Assembly (NCBI GenBank): GCA_963765295.1
Contig: CAVXVO010000008.1
Coordinates: 248,001-312,000 of the forward strand
Source of the DNA: PALSA-612 sp963765295
Lineage (GTDB): Bacteria; Actinomycetota; Thermoleophilia; Gaiellales; Gaiellaceae
Direction: 5' to 3'
DNA length: 64,000 nucleotides
Both the position numbers and the translations under genes were made by a program. The notes beneath the pieces were generated by a model, which made no database searches, had not been told where the DNA came from, and worked only from the letters and a program-made list of their open reading frames with translations. How positions within the stretch are numbered: position 1 is the first letter of the stretch; each line of letters starts with the position of its first letter. This document shows, piece after piece, positions 34,166-42,915 of the stretch.

Positions 34166-35488
34166 ATGTCCAGGATCGCCGTCTTCGGAGCCGGCTACGT
34201 CGGCCTCGTCACCGGGGCGTGCTTCGCCGACCTGGGACACGAGGTCGTCGTGCGGGACATCCTCGCGGAGCGGATCGAAGAGCTCCGCGCGGGCCACATC
34301 CCGATCTACGAGCCCGGCCTCGAGCAACTGCTGGAGCGAAGCGGCGACCGCCTCACCTTCACGCTGGACGTGCGCGAAGCGCTCGACGGCGCCGAGTTCG
34401 CCTTCGTCGCCGTCGGGACGCCCCCGACCTATTCGGGCGACGCCGACCTCGCGGCGGTCTGGACGGTCGTCGACGAGCTGCCCGGGCTCGATCACGGTCT
34501 GACGCTCGTGATGAAGAGCACCGTGCCGGTCGGCACGGGCGAGAAGGTGCGCGCGAGCCTCGACGCCCGCGGCCTCGATGGAATCGCCTACGTCTCCAAC
34601 CCCGAGTTCCTCGCCGAAGGCAGCGCCGTCCGTGACTTCATGCACCCGGACCGGGTGGTCGTCGGTGCGTTCGACCCCGAGCACGCGGAGCGCGTCGCGG
34701 CGCTCTACGACGGCGTCGACACGACGATCGTGACGACCGACGTGGCGTCGGCCGAGATGATCAAGCTCGCAGCCAACGCCTTCCTGACCACGCGCATCAG
34801 CTTCATCAACGAGATCGCGAACGTCTGCGAGCTCGTCGGCGCGGACGTCATGGACGTGGCCAGGGGCATCGGTCTCGACCACCGGCTCGGTTCCCATTTC
34901 CTGCGCGCCGGCGTCGGCTGGGGCGGGAGCTGCTTCGGCAAGGACGTCTCGGCACTGAAGCAGCTCGCCGGCAACTCGGGCTACCACTTCCAGCTCCTGT
35001 CGGCGGTGATCGAGGTCAACGAGCTGCAGAAGCGGCGCCTCGTCGCGAAGCTCGAGAAGCATCTCGGCAAGCTGCGCGACCGCTGCATCGCCGTCCTCGG
35101 GCTCGCGTTCAAGCCGGGGACGGACGACCTGCGCGACGCGCCGAGCCTCGTGCTCGCCTCGCGCCTGCTCGCCGAGGGCGCGGAGGTCCGGGCCTGGGAC
35201 CCGGTCGCCGACGCGAGTCACCTTCTGCACGGCGTGACGTTCTGCGACTCGTTCGCCGACGCGGTACAGGGCGCCGACGCCGCCGTGATCGTGACGGAAT
35301 GGCCCGAGCTCGTCGGACTGCTCGCGCCCGAGGTGCGCGACGCGATGCGGAACCCGCTGATCGTCGACGGGCGCAACCTGCTCGATCCGGGCGCGGCCCG
35401 CTCGGCGGGGTTCCGGTACGAGGGAGTCGGGAGGCCGTCGCCTCCGCTTCCGGCCGCGGCGCCCGAGCCGGACGTCGTCAAACCGTGA
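34166..35488 (+). CDS. ugd: UDP-glucose 6-dehydrogenase
   Basis: A 440-residue enzyme oxidising UDP-glucose to UDP-glucuronate with two NAD. N-terminal NAD motif IAVFGAGYVGLVTGACFADL, catalytic loop VGWGGSCFGKDVSAL with the active Cys (about 253), and the C-terminal domain LGLAFKPGTDDLRDAPS. The related UDP-Man/GDP-Man dehydrogenases share this fold, but the order and length fit Ugd. It overlaps the next gene as GTGA, so it is part of a four-gene sugar-nucleotide run (LCP, ugd, nucleotidyltransferase, cupin). Confidence 0.93.
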   Translation: MSRIAVFGAGYVGLVTGACFADLGHEVVVRDILAERIEELRAGHIPIYEPGLEQLLERSGDRLTFTLDVREALDGAEFAFVAVGTPPTYSGDADLAAVWTVVDELPGLDHGLTLVMKSTVPVGTGEKVRASLDARGLDGIAYVSNPEFLAEGSAVRDFMHPDRVVVGAFDPEHAERVAALYDGVDTTIVTTDVASAEMIKLAANAFLTTRISFINEIANVCELVGADVMDVARGIGLDHRLGSHFLRAGVGWGGSCFGKDVSALKQLAGNSGYHFQLLSAVIEVNELQKRRLVAKLEKHLGKLRDRCIAVLGLAFKPGTDDLRDAPSLVLASRLLAEGAEVRAWDPVADASHLLHGVTFCDSFADAVQGADAAVIVTEWPELVGLLAPEVRDAMRNPLIVDGRNLLDPGAARSAGFRYEGVGRPSPPLPAAAPEPDVVKP

Positions 35489-36192
35489 CGATCCGCGAGG
35501 CGATCGTGCTCGCCGGCGGCAAGGCCGAGCGGCTCGGCGAGGCTGCCGCCGGGCGGCCGAAGTCGCTCGTCCTCGTCGGCGACAGGCCGCTGCTCGCCTA
35601 CCAGGTCGCGCTGCTCGTGCGGGCCGGGGTGGATCGCGTGATCGTGAGCTGCGCGTCCGAGCAGGGGCCGCTGTTCGAGCAGGAGCTGTCCGGCCTCGGC
35701 GCCGAGATCGTGCCGGTCGAGGAGCCGGCGCCGCTCGGTCGCGGCGGCGGGCTTCGCTTCGCCTCGGCTGCACGCCGTGACGATGGCGACGTCTACGCAC
35801 TGAACGGTGACGAGCTCGTCGACCTCGACCTCCGCGGGCTGGCCGAGCGTCACCGCTCGGGGGGCGCGGCCGCCACGATCACCGTGGTGCCGCTCGAGTC
35901 GCACCTCGGGATCGTCGACCTGGACGAGGACGACACCGTCCTCGGATTCCGCGAGAAGCCACGCCTTCCGCACTGGGTCAGCTGCGGCGTGTACGTGCTC
36001 GGCGAGGAGGCGCTCGACCGGCTGCCCGAGCGCGGCGACCACGAGACGACGACGTTCCCGGCGCTCGCCGCCGAGCGCAAGCTGCTCGCCTTCCGGCACG
36101 AGGGGCTGTGGCTGACCGTCAACACGCCCAAGGATCTGCGGACGGCCGCGGAGCACGTGACGGCGAACCCCGACTGGCTCGGGTCCCGGTGA
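35485..36192 (+). CDS. sugar-nucleotide nucleotidyltransferase (mannose-1-phosphate guanylyltransferase-like)
   Basis: A 235-residue GT-A-fold NTP transferase. The start is GTG 35485, overlapping the ugd stop. N-terminal pyrophosphorylase signature AIVLAGGKAERLGEAAAGRPKSL; metal-binding region VYALNGDELVDLDL; then TVLGFREKPRLPHWVSCGVYV. The short length and absence of a C-terminal beta-helix fit the HddC/RmlA-like group that activates hexose-1-phosphates. The exact sugar and NTP are not determined. GTGA overlap with the cupin gene. Confidence 0.82.
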   Translation: MTIREAIVLAGGKAERLGEAAAGRPKSLVLVGDRPLLAYQVALLVRAGVDRVIVSCASEQGPLFEQELSGLGAEIVPVEEPAPLGRGGGLRFASAARRDDGDVYALNGDELVDLDLRGLAERHRSGGAAATITVVPLESHLGIVDLDEDDTVLGFREKPRLPHWVSCGVYVLGEEALDRLPERGDHETTTFPALAAERKLLAFRHEGLWLTVNTPKDLRTAAEHVTANPDWLGSR

Positions 36193-36573
36193 GCGGGCAG
36201 CCGTTCGAGCACACGGCCGAGCGGGTCGAGAAGCCGTGGGGCTGGGAGCTGATCTGGGCGCTCACCGACCGCTACTGCGGCAAGCTCCTCTTCGTCCGCG
36301 CGGGCCAGGCCCTGTCGCTCCAGTACCACGAGCGCAAGGACGAGTCCTGGTTCGTCCAGGAGGGCCGCGCAGCCCTCGAGCTGGGCGTGCTCGACGGAGC
36401 ACTCGAGGAGCGCGAGATCGGCCCCGGCGACACCTTCCACTTCCCACCCGGCACCGTGCACCGTGTGCGGGCGCTCGAGGACACGCTGATCGTCGAGGTG
36501 TCGACGCCCGACCTGGATGACGTCGTCCGTCTCGCAGGACGACTACGGGCGCGAGGGGACGTCGGCTCCGTAG
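36189..36573 (+). CDS. cupin protein, mannose-6-phosphate isomerase type II-like (frameshift near the 3' end)
   Basis: A small single-domain cupin: VEKPWGWELIWAL, LSLQYHERKDESWFVQEGRA and GDTFHFPPGTVHRVRAL contain the His/Glu metal ligands. As written it reads on to 36611 with an atypical tail. In the next frame the end reads DDYGREGTSAP and stop at 36571-36573, the standard ending of this family; one extra base at about 36533 (CTCGCAG for CTGCAG) explains it. The predicted product is about 127 residues and probably acts with the preceding nucleotidyltransferase on mannose or a similar sugar. Confidence 0.75.
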
Positions 36574-36576
36574 CAA

Positions 36577-36604
36577 ACTTTGACACGTCTATGGTAAGGT
36601 TGAG
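36577..36604 (+). promoter_or_regulatory. candidate promoter/operator of the MerR-type gene
   Basis: The short gap between the corrected cupin stop and the regulator start contains a perfect TTGACA (36580-36585) followed ten bases later by TAAGGTTGA. The spacing is too short for a normal -35/-10 pair, so TTGACA plus TAAGGTT may be an operator with half-sites one helical turn apart, as often found in front of autoregulated MerR-family genes. Sequence is clear, function inferred. Confidence 0.3.
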
Positions 36605-36607
36605 GCC

Positions 36608-36931
36608 GTGAACGGGATGACCGTTGGCCGTGCGGCCGCGCAGACAGGGTGGTCGCCGCGCATGTTGCGGTACGTCGAGCACGCAGGCCTCGTGATCCCG
36701 CCGAGAACCGGCAGCGGCTACCGCCTCTACGGCCTCCGCGAGATCAACCAGCTCCGCTCGCTCCGTGGGCTGCTCGAGCGCTTCGCGATCGAGCTCTCGG
36801 ATGTCGCGTTCGCCGCCCGACTGCGGCGCGAGGCGGCGCTTCGGGCAACTGTCGACGCATGGCTCGCCGGCACGGAGCTCGACGCACTCGAGTGGGAGCA
36901 GCGAAAGCACGAGCGGCTGCTGGCCGCGTAA
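36608..36931 (+). CDS. MerR-family transcriptional regulator
   Basis: A 107-residue protein with the winged-helix MerR DNA-binding domain: MTVGRAAAQTGWSPRMLRYV, then HAGLVIPPRTGSGYRLYGLR and the helix INQLRSLRGLLERFAI. After it only about 35 residues follow, with no metal-binding Cys, so the effector is unknown; the tail may simply dimerise. GTG start. It lies 32 bp ahead of ahcY and may regulate it, itself, or both. Confidence 0.78.
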   Translation: MNGMTVGRAAAQTGWSPRMLRYVEHAGLVIPPRTGSGYRLYGLREINQLRSLRGLLERFAIELSDVAFAARLRREAALRATVDAWLAGTELDALEWEQRKHERLLAA

Positions 36932-36963
36932 CCTGACGAGACCGAGACGAGGGAGAGGAACGA

Positions 36964-38232
36964 GTGGCCACGACGCAGCGATACGACGTGAAGGACCTGG
37001 CACTGGCGCCCGAGGGCGTCCGGCGCATCGAGTGGGCCGATCGGCAGATGCCCGTGCTGCGGGCGATCCGGGAGCGCTTCGAGCGTGAGCGGCCGCTAGC
37101 CGGCTACCGCGTCTCGGCGTGCCTGCACGTCACGACGGAGACCGCGAACCTGATGCGCACGCTCAAGGCTGGCGGCGCCGACGTCGTCCTCTGCGCGTCG
37201 AATCCCCTGTCCACGCAGGACGACGTGGCCGCCGCGCTCGTCGACGCCCACGAGATCGCGACCTACGCGATCAAGGGCGAGGACAACGACACCTACTACG
37301 CCCACATCGACGCGGCGGTCGACCACCGGCCGCAGCTGACGATGGACGACGGCGCCGACGTGATCGGCGTCCTGCACGCCGCGCGGCGCGAGCAGCTCGG
37401 CGACATCGTCGCCGGCACCGAGGAGACGACCACCGGCGTCATCCGGCTGAAGGCGCTCGAGCGCGAGGGCAAGCTCGGCTTCCCGATCATCGCCGTCAAC
37501 GACGCGAAGACGAAGCATCTGTTCGACAACCGCTACGGCACCGGCCAGTCGACGATCGACGGGATCGTGCGGGCCACGAACGTGCTCCTGGCGGGCAAGA
37601 CCTTCGTCGTCGCGGGCTACGGCTGGGTCGGACGCGGTGTGGCGATGCGCGCGCGCGGGATGGGCGCGCAGGTCGTCGTCACCGAGGTCGACGCGATGCC
37701 GGCGATCGAGGCCGTGATGGACGGCTTCCAGGTGATGCCGATGGCGCAGGCCGCAGCGATCGGCGACATCTTCTGCACGGCGACGGGCGACAAGAGCGTG
37801 ATCCGCGCCGATCACATGGCGACGATGAAGGACGGCGCCATCCTCGCGAACACGGGCCACTTCAACGTCGAGATCGAGATCCCCGGCCTGCGGGCGATGG
37901 CCGTCGAGACGCGCGAGGCGCGCGCCTTCGTCGAGGAGTTCCTGCTCGACGACGGCCGACGGCTGTACCTCGTCGCCGACGGCCGGCTCGTGAACCTCGC
38001 CGCCGCCGAGGGGCATCCCGCCCTGGTGATGGACATGTCCTTTGCGAACCAGGCGCTCTCGGCCGAGTACGCGGTGCAGAACGCCGCATCGCTGGAGCGG
38101 AAGGTCTACTCCGTGCCGGAGGAGATCGACAACGAGATCGCGCGCCTGAAGCTGGCGACGATGGGCATCGAGATCGACCAGCTGACCGAGGAGCAGACGA
38201 AGTATCTCGACTCTTGGAACGAAGGCACCTAG
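36964..38232 (+). CDS. ahcY: adenosylhomocysteinase
   Basis: A 422-residue NAD-dependent enzyme that splits S-adenosylhomocysteine into adenosine and homocysteine, completing the methyl cycle served by metH upstream. Motifs: ACLHVTTETANLMRTLKAGG, CASNPLSTQDDVAAAL, the NAD loop VVAGYGWVGRGVAMRARG (about 214-231) and the EEIDNEIARLKL tail. It lacks the 40-residue insertion of some bacterial and eukaryotic forms; the shorter type is common in archaea and some bacteria. GTG start at 36964 after GAGGGAGAGG. Confidence 0.95.
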   Translation: MATTQRYDVKDLALAPEGVRRIEWADRQMPVLRAIRERFERERPLAGYRVSACLHVTTETANLMRTLKAGGADVVLCASNPLSTQDDVAAALVDAHEIATYAIKGEDNDTYYAHIDAAVDHRPQLTMDDGADVIGVLHAARREQLGDIVAGTEETTTGVIRLKALEREGKLGFPIIAVNDAKTKHLFDNRYGTGQSTIDGIVRATNVLLAGKTFVVAGYGWVGRGVAMRARGMGAQVVVTEVDAMPAIEAVMDGFQVMPMAQAAAIGDIFCTATGDKSVIRADHMATMKDGAILANTGHFNVEIEIPGLRAMAVETREARAFVEEFLLDDGRRLYLVADGRLVNLAAAEGHPALVMDMSFANQALSAEYAVQNAASLERKVYSVPEEIDNEIARLKLATMGIEIDQLTEEQTKYLDSWNEGT

Positions 38233-38298
38233 CGGCACGTCGAAGCCGATCCTTCGGACAGGCTCAAGGGGCAATGCAGGCCGGCCGATGAAACGACC

Positions 38299-39894
38299 GT
38301 GGAGGCCGCGAATGCTCCCTGGCGCCCGATCGGAGAGCTGTTCGTCGCGCGCGGGCTGATCACGCAGGACCAGCTCGAGGAAGCTCTGGCCGAGCAGGCC
38401 GCGACCGGAAAGCGCCTCGGCGAGATCCTCGTCGATCGGCACCTGATCTCGTCGCCCGAGCTGACGGAGGTGTTGATGGAGCAGCTAGGCCGGGAGGTGG
38501 CCAAAGAGGAAGGCTTCGGCTCGGGCTTGTGGTCCGAGATCGATCGTCGGAACGCCCGCGGCGACGGTGAGCCGATGCTCTCCCTGGTGGAGACAGACGA
38601 GGTGCGCTCGTTCGGCGCGTCGCTGACGGATTCGCTCGCGGTGAGGGCTTCGGAGGGGCGTGGCGTGGAACTCCCGGCCGTGGCGTTCGAACAACTGTGG
38701 TCGGACGTCGCAGGCGGCGCGTCAGAGACCGAGCTGGGCAGCTCGTCCAGCGGCGCAGCGCAGTCCGAGCCCGGAACCTCGAGCCTGGAGCTCGCAGCCT
38801 ACGAAGACACGATCGCCTCGCTCACGAGCGAGCTCCAGGAAGCGAGAGCCGCCGTGGCGGCACGCGAGGAACTGCTCGAGCAGGAGACCGAGGCCCGCCA
38901 GGGGTTTCGACGCGACGTCCAGGTCCTACGCGAGCGTCTGGCCGAGCGGGAAGCGCAGGTGATGGAGATCAACGCAACGATCGCCTCGCTGACGGCCGCC
39001 AGAGAGGAGCAGGAGGCCGCACGCCCTCAGGCCGACGAGCAGCTTCAGGCCGAGCTCGACGCGATGCGTCGCGAGCTCGACATGCGCGTGGCAAGAGTCG
39101 CGCAGCTCGAATGCGAGGTCGAAGCGCACGCCGGGCGCGTCGGCGAGCTCGAGCGTCTCCTCGAAGAGGCACAGCGAGACCCCGGAGACCACGCCGAGCT
39201 CCGGATCGCGAAGAGCAGGATCGCGCAGCTCGACGGCGAGAATGCCACGTTCCGCGCGCAGCTCGCGGTCGCCGATGCCGCACTCGACGAGGAGCGGGCG
39301 GCGCACGCGCGAACGGGCGAGCTCGCCGAGCAGCTCGCCGGTGACCGAGCCAGGAGCGAGGATGCCCTCGCCGACTCCCAGCGCGCGCTCGAAGCAGCAC
39401 GGCGCGAGCGCGAGTTCTCGGTTGCGGATCTCGATCAGGACCGACACGTCGCCGCGGAGCTCGACGAGATTCAGGCAGAGCTAGAGGTCCTGAATGCGAC
39501 GAGGGACGAGCTCGAGGAGCGGCTGGCCGCCGCCGAGGCCGGCGGGCACCTCGACGCGGAGATCGCCGCCCTCGGAGAACGGGTCGAGGCTGCCGAGTCG
39601 GAGCTGCGCCAGGAGCGCGAGAGCCATGCGGCGACCCTCGGACGACTGGACGAGGCGATCGCCGACCTGGCGGCGCGGGGAGCCGCGACCGGCGACCGGG
39701 AGCAGCCGTCTTTCGGGGAGTTCCTGTACTTCGCCCCCGGGGAGCAGGGCTATCGGCTCATGCCCGACTTCGGAGCCATCCCGGGCGTGGGCCACCGCCG
39801 GGAGCTCAACGGCGCCGAGTACGTGGTGATCCGGGTCGGACGCTCGCCGCTCCCGTCTGATCCGCGACGCTGCGCGTATCTCCAGGCGAATTAG
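38299..39894 (+). CDS. MshEN-domain coiled-coil protein with conserved C-terminal GRSPLP domain
   Basis: A 531-residue protein. Residues about 7-66 are a MshEN (type II secretion ATPase N-terminal) domain: RPIGELFVARGLITQDQLEE, RLGEILVDRHLISSPELTEV. A linker with GFGSGLWSEIDRRNAR follows, then coiled coil (about 165-460) rich in Glu, Arg, Ala and Leu. The last 60 residues form a separate unit, LYFAPGEQGYRLMPDFGAIP ... VIRVGRSPLPSDPRRCAYLQ. The N- and C-terminal units are closely matched in the product of 61069-63387, but the coiled coils differ. MshEN domains bind c-di-GMP in characterised proteins, so a nucleotide-responsive scaffold is one hypothesis; no ATPase domain is present. It lies between ahcY and mtnA. 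GTG start at 38299. Confidence 0.82.
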   Translation: MEAANAPWRPIGELFVARGLITQDQLEEALAEQAATGKRLGEILVDRHLISSPELTEVLMEQLGREVAKEEGFGSGLWSEIDRRNARGDGEPMLSLVETDEVRSFGASLTDSLAVRASEGRGVELPAVAFEQLWSDVAGGASETELGSSSSGAAQSEPGTSSLELAAYEDTIASLTSELQEARAAVAAREELLEQETEARQGFRRDVQVLRERLAEREAQVMEINATIASLTAAREEQEAARPQADEQLQAELDAMRRELDMRVARVAQLECEVEAHAGRVGELERLLEEAQRDPGDHAELRIAKSRIAQLDGENATFRAQLAVADAALDEERAAHARTGELAEQLAGDRARSEDALADSQRALEAARREREFSVADLDQDRHVAAELDEIQAELEVLNATRDELEERLAAAEAGGHLDAEIAALGERVEAAESELRQERESHAATLGRLDEAIADLAARGAATGDREQPSFGEFLYFAPGEQGYRLMPDFGAIPGVGHRRELNGAEYVVIRVGRSPLPSDPRRCAYLQAN

Positions 39895-39929
39895 CGTCCC
39901 TTCGGCCCGAGCTGTCGCATCGCCTAGGC

Positions 39930-40907
39930 TTGCTGCGCGTGGGGGAGGAGCTGCAACCGGAGCGGATCGTCCGGCTCGAGCCGGGCCGTGTCGTCGTGCT
40001 CGACCAGCGGCGGCTTCCGGACGAGGAGGTCGAGCTCGAGTGCCGCACGGCGGACGAGGTCGCGGAGGCGATTCGAACGCTGGCGGTGCGCGGCGCACCC
40101 GCGATCGGGATCGCGGCGGCCTACGGGTACGCGCTCGCCGTCGCGAACGGCGAGGACCGCAACCGAGCCGCCGCCGTCCTTGCGGCCGCCCGGCCGACCG
40201 CCGTCAACCTCGGCTGGGCGTTGCACGAGGTTCGCGCAGCCGCAGACCCGGCCGAGCGGGCGCGCGAGATCCACCGCGAGGAGGTCGATCGCTGTCGGCG
40301 GATGGCACTCCACGCCGCCGCGCTGATCGACCGCGGCAGCCGGGCGCTCACACACTGCAACACGGGCGGTCTCGCGACGGGCGGGTACGGCACGGCGCTC
40401 GGTGCCGTGCGCGCAGCCTTCGAGCAGGGTCGTATCGACCACGTCTGGGTGGACGAGACGCGACCGCTCTTGCAGGGCGCCAGGCTGACGGCATGGGAGC
40501 TCGGCGAGCTGGGTATCCCTTCCACGGTGATCGTCGACGGCGCGGCAGGTGGGCTGATGGCGGGCGGGCAGGTGGACTGCGTGCTCGTCGGAGCCGACCG
40601 GATCGCGGCCAACGGCGATACGGCCAACAAGGTGGGGACGTACCCGCTGGCAGTGCTCGCCGCGCACCACGGGCTGCCCTTCTACGTCGTCGCGCCGACC
40701 TCCACGCTCGATCCGGACACGGCTTCGGGGGACGCGATCGTGATCGAGGAACGCCCGGCAGCCGAGGTGACCTCACGCTTCCCGGCCCGAAACCCGGCGT
40801 TCGACGTCACGCCCGCCGCGCTCGTGACCGCGATCGTGACCGAGCTAGGCGTGCACCGAGCCCCCTACGGCGAGACGCTCCCGCGGCCGACGAAGGTCGC
40901 GAGATGA
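39930..40907 (+). CDS. mtnA: S-methyl-5-thioribose-1-phosphate isomerase
   Basis: A 325-residue methionine-salvage enzyme of the eIF2B-alpha-like family. AIRTLAVRGAPAIGIAAAYG opens the active-site domain; THCNTGGLATGGYGTALGAV, VWVDETRPLLQGARLTAWEL, and DCVLVGADRIAANGDTANKVGTYPLAVLA complete it, with the catalytic Cys (in HCNTG) and Asp (in GADR). The start is TTG 39930 or GTG 39939. With ahcY and metH it makes a methyl/methylthio recycling group. Its stop overlaps the next start. Confidence 0.94.
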   Translation: MLRVGEELQPERIVRLEPGRVVVLDQRRLPDEEVELECRTADEVAEAIRTLAVRGAPAIGIAAAYGYALAVANGEDRNRAAAVLAAARPTAVNLGWALHEVRAAADPAERAREIHREEVDRCRRMALHAAALIDRGSRALTHCNTGGLATGGYGTALGAVRAAFEQGRIDHVWVDETRPLLQGARLTAWELGELGIPSTVIVDGAAGGLMAGGQVDCVLVGADRIAANGDTANKVGTYPLAVLAAHHGLPFYVVAPTSTLDPDTASGDAIVIEERPAAEVTSRFPARNPAFDVTPAALVTAIVTELGVHRAPYGETLPRPTKVAR

Positions 40908-41647
40908 AGGCGTTGATCCTGGCCGCGGGGTACGCGACCCGGCTCTACCCGCTGACGCTCGAGACGCCGAAGCACCTGCTCGAGGTGGGCGGCCGGCCGA
41001 TGGTCGACTGGGTGCTCGACCGGCTCGATGCGCTCGACGGACTCGACGAGGTCTACCTCGTGACGAACGCGAAGTTCGCACCGGCGTTCGAGGACTGGGC
41101 GTCGGGACTGAGAGGGCGGGCGGTGAAGGTGATCGACGACGGCACGACGAGCGAGGAGGACAGGCTCGGGGCGATCGGCGACATCGGGCTCGTGCTCGAT
41201 CGCGAGGAGGTCGACGACGACGTGGTCGTCATCGCCGGCGACAACCTCTTCACCGGCTCGATCGACGGTTTTGCTGCCGAGGGCCGCGAGCGGCAGCGTC
41301 CGGTCCTGGCCGTCCACGACGTCGGCGACCCGGAGCTGATGTCCCACTACAACACGGTTCAGACGGACGAGGACGGACGGATCACGTACTTCGAGGAGAA
41401 GCCCGAGCAGGCCCGGTCGACGCTGGCCGGGATCGCTCTCTACTGGTACCCGCGACAGGTGCTGCCGCTCATCCACGCATACCTGGCCGAGGCGAACAAC
41501 CCGGACCAGCCCGGCCGGCTCGTCGAGTGGCTCTATATGCGGACGCCCGTGTACGTCTGGGAGCTACCCGGTGACTGGTACGACATCGGCACGCCGGAGC
41601 AGCTCGAGGCCGCGCGCGTGGATTTCGCCACGAAGCCGGTGCAGTGA
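40904..41647 (+). CDS. sugar nucleotidyltransferase (RmlA/GalU-like)
   Basis: A 247-residue GT-A-fold nucleotidyltransferase: LILAAGYATRLYPLTLETPK at the N-terminus, then HLLEVGGRPMVDWVLDRL, VVVIAGDNLFTGSIDGF with the metal-binding Asp, and YFEEKPEQARSTLAGIALYW. It ends with PGDWYDIGTPEQLEAA. It probably activates glucose-1-phosphate or a similar sugar; the specific substrate is unknown. ATGA overlap with mtnA, which suggests one transcript for unrelated pathways. Confidence 0.82.
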   Translation: MKALILAAGYATRLYPLTLETPKHLLEVGGRPMVDWVLDRLDALDGLDEVYLVTNAKFAPAFEDWASGLRGRAVKVIDDGTTSEEDRLGAIGDIGLVLDREEVDDDVVVIAGDNLFTGSIDGFAAEGRERQRPVLAVHDVGDPELMSHYNTVQTDEDGRITYFEEKPEQARSTLAGIALYWYPRQVLPLIHAYLAEANNPDQPGRLVEWLYMRTPVYVWELPGDWYDIGTPEQLEAARVDFATKPVQ

Positions 41648-41676
41648 CGTCACACCGGCGCCGCTAGCGTCGGGTC

Positions 41677-42333
41677 CTGCTCGATCTCCTCCTCCCGCAG
41701 CGCTGCCTCGCCTGCCGTCGTCCCGGATCGCAGCTCTGCGCGCGCTGCCGCGACGGTTTGCCGGTGCTCGTGCCGCCTCTGTGTGAACGCTGCGGCGCAC
41801 CAACGGTCTGGCCCGTCGCGCGCTGCCGCGAGTGCGCGGGCCGGCGCCTCGGCTTCGCGACGGCGCGGGCCGCGGTCGAATACGACGAGGCTGTACGGCG
41901 AATCGTCGGCGGCTGGAAGGAGCGAGGGCTGCGCCGGCTGGCTGCGGAAGCGGGGGCACTGGTCGGCGACGCCGTCCAGCGGCCCCAGGTCGACGTGCTC
42001 ACGTTCGTCCCGCCGGACGGCGACCGGCGCCTCCGCCGCGGCCACCACCCCGCCGAGCAATTGGCACGCGACCTCGGCGGACGCTGGGGACTGCCGGTCG
42101 AGCGGCTGCTCGAGCGCGTCGGGCCGTCGCGACGCCAGCGCGGACTGAGCCTCGTCGAACGGCGTCGGAACGTGCGAGGCGCGTTTCGTCCGAGCCGCCC
42201 CGCGCCGCGGGCGGTCGGCCTCGTGGACGATGTCTACACGAGCGGCGCAACGGCGAGCGCCGCCGCCCAGGCACTGCGCAAGGCCGGAGCGAGCCACGTC
42301 GAGGTCGTCTGTTTCGCCAGGGCCGTGCGATAG
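41677..42333 (+). CDS. ComF-family phosphoribosyltransferase-like protein
   Basis: About 218 residues. An N-terminal double zinc finger has four CxxC pairs (CLAC, CARC, CERC and CREC), and the C-terminal PRTase domain has LVDDVYTSGATASAAAQALR (PRPP loop, about 180-199) with RRGHHPAEQLARDL before it. ComF acts in DNA uptake in competent bacteria, but many non-competent actinobacteria also carry it. The N-terminal fingers show the frame begins upstream of the first ATG/GTG (GTG 41758); an in-frame TAG at 41665 leaves CTG 41677 as the earliest plausible start. Confidence 0.8.
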   Translation: MLDLLLPQRCLACRRPGSQLCARCRDGLPVLVPPLCERCGAPTVWPVARCRECAGRRLGFATARAAVEYDEAVRRIVGGWKERGLRRLAAEAGALVGDAVQRPQVDVLTFVPPDGDRRLRRGHHPAEQLARDLGGRWGLPVERLLERVGPSRRQRGLSLVERRRNVRGAFRPSRPAPRAVGLVDDVYTSGATASAAAQALRKAGASHVEVVCFARAVR

Positions 42334-42378
42334 ATTTGGGACCAGCACGTTCGGTCACACCCGGAGCGAGGAGGCGCA

Positions 42379-42915
42379 ATGCGTTTGCACGTGAAGGGGA
42401 AGAACGTCGACGTTTCGCAGGCGATTCACGAGTACGCCGTACGGAAGCTCGGGAAGCTCGACGCGCAGCTCGCCGAGCAGACCCACGTCGAGCTCGAGCT
42501 CATGGTCGAGCGCAATCCGTCGATCGCGGACAACAACGTCGCCGAGGCGACGATCTGGACGAAAGGGCCGGTGCTGCGGGCGCGCGAGGCCTCGACCGAC
42601 ATGAAGGCGTCGATCGACCTGCTCGTCGACAAGCTGGAACGGCAGGTGAAGCGGTACCGGGAGAAGCGACGGCACGAACACGACCGGCACGAGCGGGCGA
42701 ACGGCGGCTCGGCGCCGGTCTCGATTCCTGAGGAGGTAGCGATGATCGTCAAGACCAAGCAGTTCGTGCTGAACGCGATGACCGCCGAGGATGCCGTCGA
42801 GCAGCTCGAGCTGATCGGCCACGACTTCTTCGTCTTCAGGAACGCCGATTCGGGCGAGATCAACGTCGTCTACCGCCGCCGTGACGGTGACTACGGGGTG
42901 ATCGAGCCCGCGTGA
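42379..42915 (+). CDS. hpf: ribosome hibernation promoting factor, long form
   Basis: A 178-residue long HPF. The N-terminal S30AE domain begins MRLHVKGKNVDVSQAIHEYA and runs to about residue 100; the C-terminal dimerisation domain is IVKTKQFVLNAMTAEDAVEQ ... YRRRDGDYGVIEPA. Long HPFs pair ribosomes into 100S particles in stationary phase. An AGGAGG ribosome site stands close before the ATG. Its stop overlaps the start of the next gene by 4 bp. Confidence 0.94.
   Translation: MRLHVKGKNVDVSQAIHEYAVRKLGKLDAQLAEQTHVELELMVERNPSIADNNVAEATIWTKGPVLRAREASTDMKASIDLLVDKLERQVKRYREKRRHEHDRHERANGGSAPVSIPEEVAMIVKTKQFVLNAMTAEDAVEQLELIGHDFFVFRNADSGEINVVYRRRDGDYGVIEPA

Noticed and set aside
36189..36611. Unshifted end of the cupin gene with GTGA overlap to the MerR gene
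   Set aside because: The overlap looks natural, but the alternative frame gives the family's standard ending DDYGREGTSAP and a stop at 36573, which is stronger evidence.
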